NCBI GenBank assembly: GCA_947372365.1
Contig: CANBTK010000018.1
Span: forward strand, 1-11,938
From: Flavipsychrobacter stenotrophus
Lineage (GTDB): Bacteria; Bacteroidota; Bacteroidia; Chitinophagales; Chitinophagaceae
Length of the DNA stretch: 11,938 nt
Direction of reading: 5' to 3'
The translations under genes and the position numbers were made by a program. Positions 1 through 6,148 of the stretch are shown in pieces; the stretch's first letter is position 1, and the number at the start of each line of letters is the position of its first letter. The notes beneath the pieces are model-generated. The model searched no databases, had not been told where the DNA came from, and saw only the letters and a program-made list of their open reading frames with translations.

Positions 1-153
1 GCCTATGCCAATATGAAGCAATTTCCACAAAGCCTGGAAGCGCTCAAGGTGGCCAATGCTTTGATTCCGAATGACCCAATGGTGAGCAGCCTTACCACTC
101 AGGTTTACCAAGCCATGCAAAGCGGGCAACCCGGCGCAGAAGTGAAGCCGTGA
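1..153 (+). CDS. C-terminal end of a GT-C/TPR membrane protein paralog (5' part outside window)
   Basis: An open frame enters from the left edge and stops with TGA at 151-153, giving the last 50 residues of a protein. They begin AYANMKQFPQSLEALK and end AEVKP. They align with the ends of the three larger paralogs in this window: GLAYGNMKQYNLSVAALQ in the broken copy, GIAYANKRQFRLSVNALK in the 715-aa copy and GLAFANMKQYDKAVAQLN in the 708-aa copy. The A-Y-x-N-M-K-Q and following A-L pattern fits the second half of a TPR repeat. The piece is therefore the tail of a fourth family member lying directly upstream in the same orientation. Whether the rest of that gene is intact cannot be seen. The broken copy starts 93 bp downstream, so the two could be cotranscribed; no clear terminator lies between them. 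Confidence 0.8.
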   Translation, partial: AYANMKQFPQSLEALKVANALIPNDPMVSSLTTQVYQAMQSGQPGAEVKP

Positions 154-246
154 TGTGGAAGCCATAGTTCCTCAGCATATGTTGAGTTGCACTTAAAATA
201 TTAATTCAGTATTCTTGTTGTTCATTATAATAGCTGTTTTCGCACA

Positions 247-2299
247 ATGAAGAAAAACCCAATTACCCAGCAAGTTCAACCGGCCGTTCATAGCACTATG
301 GCCGGCTCCCGCGCAAAAGGCTTAGCGGAGCCGGGTAAAGACCTACATACAGGGCTTATTTTATCTGAGGGTTTACTCAAGAAGGTGTTCTTTTTTTCGT
401 TACTGGCCATGTTGCTCATAACCCTGGTAAGCGGGTATAATTGCGGCTTTAACAGCGATGAGGTGGAGATGAATAATTATGGCAAGGCTAACCACGCCTA
501 TTATGCCAGTGGTGGGAAAGATACCGCTATAACGGGTGTGTATTATAAATTTTTAAAATATTACGGTAACGCATTTGAGATGATTGCTGTAGGGGTGAAT
601 AAGTTAACCGGGAATATAGATGGGCCTAACGAATTCAATACCCGCCATATAGTAAACCAGGTAATAGCGCTGGTAGGCCTGTTGTTTGCAGGGTTGCTTG
701 CCCGGAAGTTTTCTAAAAATTGGCAGGTGCCCATTTTTACGGCATGGATGCTTTTTTTAACGCCTTCGTTTATGGGGCATTTTGCGTTCAATACAAGGGA
801 TATTCCCTTTTGCACCGGGTACATTGCCACAATTTACTTTATCGTTGGCTTTCTGGAAGAATTACCTGAGCCATCTTGGAAGGCTGCACTTAAGGTGATG
901 GTGGCATTTGCTTTTACCACCAATATAAGGATTGGTGGCTTTTTGCTGCTGGTATACCTGTTTTTGTTTTTGGCACTTTATTTAGCTACAAATAGCAAAT
1001 TGTTGCAGGCTACGTTGAAAAATATTGGTGGCCTTGCAGTAAAATTGGGAACCATTTTAGTTGGTGGGGTAGCGCTGGTAATAGTTACCTGGCCCTATAT
1101 GTTAATGAGCCCTTCATCCCTTATTGAAGCACTGGGGGTGGCAAAAAAATTCCCACTTAAGGTGGCTATCAATTTTGAAGGGGGGACTATCAGTTCACTG
1201 GCGGTGCCGTCGCATTACCTGCCCGAATACATGTTGATAACCATACCCATTGTTATTACCATATGCATAGTAGGTGGTGCGGTACTTTATTTTGCCAGGC
1301 GTGGCAAGTATGACGTGAAGTTGGGCCTTTTGGGCCTTTTTGCCATACTTTTCCCGGTAATTTACGCGGTTAGCACCGATGCTGCATTGTACTCCAGTTG
1401 GCGGCATTTTCCTGAACGAAATGCTAATACTGGTAAAAAAGCCGGTACTCAAAATCGCCATCATCTGTGTTTTTCTGGCAGCCCTTGCCAGGCCGGTTGC
1501 CTTTTGTGTACAGAACAACCCATATGAATATTGTTATTTCAACGAACTGGCTGGTGGTTTTAAATCAGCCTACTATAACTACGACAACGATTACTGGTCA
1601 ATATCTGTAAAAAATGCCCTGGAATGGTTAATGAAGAATGAACCAATCGCTGGTTCAAAAGATACCATTACGATAGGCACAAATACGATAGAGTTTATGG
1701 AGTACTATTTGTCGAAGCACTACCCAAAAGCTAAAATTAAACTGGTGGATGCTGGCGTAACCAGCCGCAGCATTTTTGACTGGAGGTATTGTGTATTCAG
1801 CAACCTTTTTGTTAAGCCCGATTACCTGGAAAGCTATTACCCACTGCCGCGTGCCATTTATTCTGAAAATATTGATGGCCTCGCCATTGCCTCAGTCATA
1901 AGGGATACCATAAGGCTAGACCAAAGGGCGCAAAATGCATTTGAAAACCATAACTATTCGCTGGCCGATTCCTTGTATACAGCCCACTTCGCAATTACAA
2001 AAGACCATGACCCCACACTGGGTGGGTATGTTTCGGTAATTAAGGCTTCGCTGGGGCAAAATGAAGTGGCTATTGCTGAGGCAAAGAAATGCCTGCAATA
2101 CCATTTTTCTAATGGTTTAGATTATTATGCCCAATTGGGCTTAGGCCTTGCCTACGGCAATATGAAGCAATATAACCTTAGCGTGGCAGCCCTGCAGGCA
2201 GCCGATGGCCTGTTTCCCGGCCAAAGCTTAACGATGTCAATTATGGATGGCGTGAAGGCATCAATAGAGCGGGATAGGGCAGCAGGCCTGCTCAAATAA
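247..2299 (+). pseudogene. Frameshifted GT-C (PMT/ArnT-like) glycosyltransferase with C-terminal TPR region
   Basis: Two overlapping frames together make one family protein. Frame one (from ATG 247) matches the paralogs for 388 residues, up to the W-R-H-F motif ending at 1410. The match then continues in another frame from 1412 (LNEMLILVKKP) to the stop at 2297-2299, giving 295 more residues. Against both intact paralogs, 14 residues containing the F-I-Y-P-G helix motif are replaced by one base, a net loss of 41 nt. The restored length would be about 697 aa, close to 715 and 708. Upstream of the break the family features remain: a polar N-terminal tail of about 45 residues, a first membrane helix, the acidic motif FNSDE (D71, E72) and FNTRD. 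Downstream, YFNELAGG, DYW and the TPR-like tail remain. The first part would end 39 residues after the break. An internal ATG at 1379 could start the second half alone, but that product would begin inside a membrane segment. Probably inactive as a transferase. Confidence 0.85.
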
Positions 2300-2404
2300 A
2301 AAGCTGTTAGGGTGCGCGTGGCGTTGGTTTTAATAATTTATAGTAATATAATCTGCTTCGTAGGAAAACAGAATGGTTATTTTTTTGTTTTGCTTAGGTT
2401 TTAG

Positions 2405-2436
2405 TTTGCTACTGAATGATATATTCTGTATAATTG
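2405..2436 (+). promoter_or_regulatory. Candidate Bacteroidota-type promoter of the 715-aa glycosyltransferase gene
   Basis: TTTG at 2405-2408 is followed by 20 bp and then TATAATTG at 2429-2436, which matches TAnnTTTG at all but one position. The start codon lies 33 bp further on, so the leader would be about 27-30 nt. The spacing equals that of the promoter called for the 187-aa gene. The region 2300-2469 is AT-rich and holds no other good candidate. Confidence 0.45.
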
Positions 2437-2469
2437 TCAGTAATTACTAACCAACCCTGAACCTTAGCC

Positions 2470-4617
2470 ATGAAGAAAGAACCTGTTAATAAAAGTGATA
2501 ATATTAAGCCGGGGCAGGTTGCTGCCGCCCCCGTTGCCAGTAATACACCCAATGCAGGGCAGGGGGTTACGGCACTGGTGTTGCCGGATGCTATGTTGCA
2601 AAAAATATTCCTGTTTTCGTTATTGGGCATGTTGCTCATTACTTGGTTTTCGGGCTACAATGTAGGCTTCCACCAGGACGAAATGGACATGAGCAAGTAT
2701 GGCCAGGCCAACTATGCTTTTTATTTAAGTGGAGGAAAAGATACCAGCTTTTTAGGCGACAGGCTGCCAAGCGGCTCAGCAGCGCAAGTGCCACAGGCTT
2801 CATCTGGTTACATAGACCCGATGTTGCGGTATTATGGAAGCGCCTTCGAATATATTGCTACCGGCTTCAATAAGATTATTGGTGCAAGCAAAGGCGTTAA
2901 TGAGTTTAATACCAGGCACTTCTTTAATCAGTTTTTCGGTATCCTTACACTGTTATTCGCGGGCCTCATCGCGAGGAAGTTTGCGGGCTGGCGTGCCGCT
3001 ATTTTTACAATATGGCTGGCGTTCTTATCCCCGTCGTTTATGGGGCACTTCTATTTTAATACAAAGGACATCCCGTTTTGTGCCGGCTACCTGGCCACTA
3101 TATACTTCACTATCAAATTCATGGAGGAATTGCCTGCCCCTGGCTGGAAGACATCCACATGGCTCATGCTATCGTTCTATTTTACAGTTAATACCCGCAT
3201 AGGTGGTTTATTGCTGGTGCTGTATTTTGGCCTTTTTGCTTTTTTATATTTAGCAACCAATAGGAAGCTTTTAGCAGAATCGCTTACCAATGCCAAAGCG
3301 ATTCTGCTAAAAGCCACCTACGCTTTTGGCGGCGCACTGGCCTTGTTGATACTTACCTGGCCATTTATCCTTATTAACCCTTATACCAACTTAATGGCTG
3401 CAATAGGGGTAATTAAGAAATTTCCGATAAAAATCAACATTAATTTCGAAGGGGCAATGGTAAGTTCTCTGGAAGTACCCACCCATTATTTGCCGAAGTT
3501 TATGCTCATTACTGCACCTGTACTTGTAGTGGTGCTGTTATTTTTTGGAGTAATATTCTACTTTGCCAAAAGGGGCAAGTATAATTGGAAAATTGCGGTA
3601 TTGCTTTTGTTTTCAGTATTGTTCCCACCTGTTTATGCTATTGCCTCGCACGTATCCTTGTACTCGGGCTGGAGGCACTTCCTGTTCATTTACCCCGGCC
3701 TGTGTATCATTGCGTCTTTAGGCCTGAGCGAAGTGATTGATTTATTTAAAAAGCCGGCATACCAGTTGGTTATCGGCCTGCTTTGCATTGCAGCTTTAAT
3801 AAAGCCGGTCGCCTGGTCTATTCAAAACCACCCTTACGAGTATTGCTATTTCAATGAGATAGCTGGTGGCTTTAAGAATGCATATTACAATTACGATACC
3901 GACTATTGGGAAATTACAGCTAAAAAGGCAGTTGACTGGCTTATAAAAAACGAACCAGTGGTTGCCAATTCAAAAGATACTGTAGTCATAGCATCTAACT
4001 TGTCGCAATTTGTTGACTACTACCTGAAAAAACATTGCCCGGGAGCAAAAATTAAGGTAATAAGCTCTGGGGTGACAGGGCGTAATGAGCTATACTGGCA
4101 TTATGCCATTTATAATACCCTGTTTGTAAAGCCTGATTACCTCGAAAATTTCTTTCCCCCTGCCCAAACGGTTTATGCCGAAAGTATTGATGGGCTACCG
4201 GTTACTGTAGTCGTAAAAGATACAGCGAGGTTAGATTACAAGGCACTGGAAGCGCTCAAGGTCGCCAAGCACCAATTGGCCGATTCGCTTTATGCAGCCT
4301 ACATTAACACCACAAAAGACCATAACCCTGCTATTGATGCCTACATTTCTGTAGCGAAAGGGTCGCTCAACGATAATGACGCGGCTATTGAAGCAGCTAA
4401 CCGGGCTTTGCAATACCATTTTTCTAATGTACTGGACTATAATGCCCAGTGTGGCTTGGGCATTGCCTATGCTAATAAAAGGCAATTTAGGTTAAGTGTC
4501 AATGCCCTTAAAATTGCAGAAAGGCTAATGCCCAAGGAACATTATTCTAAAGATATTCTACGGCAGGTATATATGGTAATGGAAGAGGAAAAAGCGATGC
4601 AGCAACAGCCTAAGTGA
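2470..4617 (+). CDS. GT-C fold (PMT/ArnT-like, GT39-type) membrane glycosyltransferase with C-terminal TPR region
   Basis: A 715-aa protein, probably an inner-membrane transferase that moves a sugar from a polyprenyl-phosphate carrier to an exported acceptor; donor and acceptor are unknown. Residues 1-43 are a polar Ala/Pro/Asn-rich tail. About 10-11 hydrophobic segments follow between about 45 and 450. The loop after the first helix has FHQDEMDM (H68, D70, E71), the place and type of the catalytic acidic pair of GT-C enzymes. Other conserved blocks are FNTKD (196-200), WRHFLFIYPG (401-410), YFNEIAGG (460-467) and DYW (478-480). Residues 480-715 are soluble, with TPR-like helices from about 620 to 690. 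The first loop carries a longer insert (about 93-117) than in the paralogs. A perfect 19-bp inverted repeat lies within the coding sequence at 3267-3314. ATG 2470 is chosen because the N-terminal tail matches the paralogs and a promoter candidate lies just upstream. The family call is firm; the substrate is not. Confidence 0.85.
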   Translation: MKKEPVNKSDNIKPGQVAAAPVASNTPNAGQGVTALVLPDAMLQKIFLFSLLGMLLITWFSGYNVGFHQDEMDMSKYGQANYAFYLSGGKDTSFLGDRLPSGSAAQVPQASSGYIDPMLRYYGSAFEYIATGFNKIIGASKGVNEFNTRHFFNQFFGILTLLFAGLIARKFAGWRAAIFTIWLAFLSPSFMGHFYFNTKDIPFCAGYLATIYFTIKFMEELPAPGWKTSTWLMLSFYFTVNTRIGGLLLVLYFGLFAFLYLATNRKLLAESLTNAKAILLKATYAFGGALALLILTWPFILINPYTNLMAAIGVIKKFPIKININFEGAMVSSLEVPTHYLPKFMLITAPVLVVVLLFFGVIFYFAKRGKYNWKIAVLLLFSVLFPPVYAIASHVSLYSGWRHFLFIYPGLCIIASLGLSEVIDLFKKPAYQLVIGLLCIAALIKPVAWSIQNHPYEYCYFNEIAGGFKNAYYNYDTDYWEITAKKAVDWLIKNEPVVANSKDTVVIASNLSQFVDYYLKKHCPGAKIKVISSGVTGRNELYWHYAIYNTLFVKPDYLENFFPPAQTVYAESIDGLPVTVVVKDTARLDYKALEALKVAKHQLADSLYAAYINTTKDHNPAIDAYISVAKGSLNDNDAAIEAANRALQYHFSNVLDYNAQCGLGIAYANKRQFRLSVNALKIAERLMPKEHYSKDILRQVYMVMEEEKAMQQQPK
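3267..3314. repeat. Perfect 19-bp inverted repeat inside the glycosyltransferase gene
   Basis: Bases 3267-3285 are the exact reverse complement of 3296-3314, with a 10-nt loop at 3286-3295. The repeat encodes KLLAESLTNAKAILLKA, a polar stretch between membrane segments. The matching places in the other two long paralogs do not have it. No T-run follows on either side, so it is not a typical terminator. Confidence 0.9.
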
Positions 4618-4701
4618 TAAGGTTGGCAGCAATATGCAACAGTGCGCTCACGCAAATGTGTCCGCTTTGTTTTTTGAAGCGCCGCCCATTAATCCTGCTA
4701 T

Positions 4702-4746
4702 TATAAAATAGAAAAGCTACCATTGCGGTAGCTTTTCTATTTTATA
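4702..4746. terminator. Bidirectional rho-independent terminator between convergent genes
   Basis: A 20-bp perfect stem pairs 4702-4721 with 4727-4746 around a 5-nt loop. Its outer part is A/T-rich, so each strand reads a GC-containing hairpin followed by a T-rich run. It lies 85 bp after the stop of the plus-strand 715-aa gene and 17 bp beyond the stop of the minus-strand 187-aa gene, and can end both transcripts. Confidence 0.9.
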
Positions 4747-4762
4747 TATTGGTGGTGTTGTT

Positions 4763-5326
4763 TTATTTACTTGCTGTAGCCTCTATAGCTGTGTTTGTTT
4801 TCAGCATGGTATTGTATGCCTTTTTCAGTTCCACGAGGTTGTTCTTGTGTATGCTTGCTACGATCACTTTGGCCAGCATATCATTTTTGTCAGCAGCTTC
4901 TATCCTTTTTGACAGGCTTACTTCCGCATCCAGGTGCGACAGCGTAAAACCATGCATAGTAAGTATGTAGCGCCCTTCTTTAGTGGCGATATCAAGAATG
5001 TAATTTACTGTATAGATGTCATTGGGGTTAGCACTCTTAGTAGTGCTGAAAGAGTAACTGCTGATGCCGGAAAACTTATGCTTTCCCTCGTTCTTTACCA
5101 TGCTGGTGCCAAATACATTATTGAAGTAATAATTGGCGTTTGCATCTAGTTGTTCGCGGGTGTAAGCATCATCTTCCATGGGGACGCTTATTTCGTAATA
5201 GGGTTCGTTTGATTTTACAGGTAGCTGTTCAGGTGCTAATTTGACCCATTCATATTGCTTGCCTATGTTCTGTGCTGTTGATTGAGTAGCAGGCAGGGCG
5301 AGTAATAATAGTAACATCCATTTCAT
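4763..5326 (-). CDS. Secreted hypothetical protein, 187 aa (possibly DUF4468-like)
   Basis: The product starts MKWMLLLLLALPATQSTAQ, a short classical signal peptide with likely cleavage after A18 (STA/QN), so it should be exported to the periplasm or beyond. There is no lipobox cysteine. The mature part of about 169 residues has a central block that looks like beta strands (YTVNYILDIATKEGRYILTM, about 105-125). An amphipathic helical stretch at about 140-180 closes the protein. A strand-rich core around a K/D-G-R-Y element recalls the DUF4468 family of Bacteroidota secreted proteins, but this is a memory-based resemblance and only tentative. It has its own promoter at 5412-5443 and ends at the bidirectional terminator, so it appears to be monocistronic. 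Nothing links it functionally to the flanking glycosyltransferases. Confidence 0.75.
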   Translation of the reverse strand: MKWMLLLLLALPATQSTAQNIGKQYEWVKLAPEQLPVKSNEPYYEISVPMEDDAYTREQLDANANYYFNNVFGTSMVKNEGKHKFSGISSYSFSTTKSANPNDIYTVNYILDIATKEGRYILTMHGFTLSHLDAEVSLSKRIEAADKNDMLAKVIVASIHKNNLVELKKAYNTMLKTNTAIEATASK

Positions 5327-5411
5327 AAAATTCGTTTTAAAGTTGTTTAATGATGTGTGTTTTTGCTTTCGATTATTTTGTTAATGCCTTGTACTAATTC
5401 TAAAATTTTTA

Positions 5412-5443
5412 CAAATATATGCCGTTAGCTAATCATTAACAAA
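5412..5443 (-). promoter_or_regulatory. Bacteroidota-type promoter of the 187-aa secreted protein gene
   Basis: Read on the minus strand, TTTG (5440-5443) is followed by 20 bp and TATATTTG (5412-5419), a perfect match to TAnnTTTG. Transcription would start near 5407, giving a leader of about 80 nt before ATG at 5326. Confidence 0.65.
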
Positions 5444-5476
5444 TAAAATTGAAAAAATATTTCGCCGAGGTGGCAC

Positions 5477-5504
5477 AAAAAAATCCCCGGCGGTTAGCCA
5501 GGGA
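5477..5504 (-). terminator. Rho-independent terminator of the 163-aa lipoprotein gene
   Basis: On the minus strand, bases 5504-5497 pair with 5491-5484 in an 8-bp GC-rich stem (one G-U pair, 5-nt loop). Seven T residues (complement of 5477-5483) follow immediately. The hairpin lies 47 bp after the stop codon of the lipoprotein gene and upstream of the next promoter, so the two minus-strand genes are separate transcription units. Confidence 0.8.
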
Positions 5505-5551
5505 CTATATGATTACCTAAGAATTTAGATTGTTGTTTGTGCCCGGAGTGT

Positions 5552-6043
5552 TTATTGAATAACAGGCCTGTTGGCAGTAAAGTAGCCAGTAACGGTTTTG
5601 GTGCCATTGCTATTACTCAGGTATAGGGTAAAGGTGCCGGTAATGTAGGTGTCGTTAGTATTGTTGACAAAAACATCGGAATGGTCAATGGTATAATTCT
5701 GGCCGCCTGAGAAAAATTCATGCAATTGGTTGTCGCCATTATTGCCATTTTGGGAGAACTGGCCGGTGCCGGTATAAGCACCGTAGGCTTTGAGGTGCAG
5801 CTCATACTGGCGGTTGCTTGAGCTGTTAGATGCGCTTAATACGAGGGCGGTAGAACTGGCTGTTTTTATGAGGGTAACGTCAACGGTATTTTCATTAGAT
5901 GCAGGGGCTGTACTGGTCATAACCAGCGCCATGCCATTGTCGGTAATACCAATGGTATTAGTACTGGAATGGCTGTTGTCAGTTTTAGAACAGGCTGAAA
6001 ATAATACGCTGCAAATAGTGATAACGGACAATAATTTCCTCAT
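5552..6043 (-). CDS. Hypothetical lipoprotein, 163 aa
   Basis: The N-terminus MRKLLSVITICSVLFSAC is a lipoprotein signal peptide. The lipobox is F-S-A-C with the lipidated cysteine at residue 18, followed by SKTDNS. The mature part is about 145 residues, rich in Ser, Thr and Asn, and without membrane helices. Regular hydrophobic/polar alternation (ALVMTST, TVDVTLIKT, ALVLSAS, TYITGTFTLYLSNSNG, TVTGYFTANRP) suggests a beta-sandwich or barrel. The closing G-T-F-T-L...V-T-G-x-F pattern recalls small Bacteroidota lipoproteins of unknown function such as DUF6252-like proteins, but I cannot confirm a family. A promoter at 6065-6095 and a terminator at 5477-5504 flank it closely. It is likely anchored to the outer or inner membrane; which one, and on which face, is not decided by the sequence. 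Confidence 0.75.
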   Translation of the reverse strand: MRKLLSVITICSVLFSACSKTDNSHSSTNTIGITDNGMALVMTSTAPASNENTVDVTLIKTASSTALVLSASNSSSNRQYELHLKAYGAYTGTGQFSQNGNNGDNQLHEFFSGGQNYTIDHSDVFVNNTNDTYITGTFTLYLSNSNGTKTVTGYFTANRPVIQ

Positions 6044-6064
6044 AGGTTAATAGCTTTAATGAAG

Positions 6065-6095
6065 TAAAGATACAATTGAATCTCTTTTATACAAA
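6065..6095 (-). promoter_or_regulatory. Bacteroidota-type promoter of the lipoprotein gene
   Basis: On the minus strand, TTTG (6092-6095) is followed by 19 bp and TATCTTTA (6065-6072), which matches TAnnTTTG except at the last base. The start codon lies about 22 bp downstream, giving a short leader. Confidence 0.6.
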
Positions 6096-6148
6096 TCAGG
6101 TTTTAATGGGCTATATCATAGTGCCCCCGCTCGGCTCGGTTTTTGCGG

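Noticed and set aside
215-246. TATAAT-like box before the broken paralog as a promoter
   Set aside because: It resembles the proteobacterial sigma-70 box, whereas the other promoters in the window fit TAnnTTTG; AT-rich DNA gives such boxes easily.
1195-1518. Minus-strand open frame opposite the broken glycosyltransferase
   Set aside because: It is antisense to a clearly conserved coding stretch, has no signal or motif of its own, and is explained by codon composition of the real gene.
1379-2299. Second half of the broken paralog as an independent 306-aa gene
   Set aside because: Its apparent start lies before the break in a frame unrelated to the family, and the protein would begin within a membrane segment; a pseudogene is the simpler reading.
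2643-3202. Two overlapping plus-strand frames (76 and 122 aa) within the 715-aa gene
   Set aside because: Both are alternative frames of the conserved glycosyltransferase, whose frame is supported by alignment to two paralogs.
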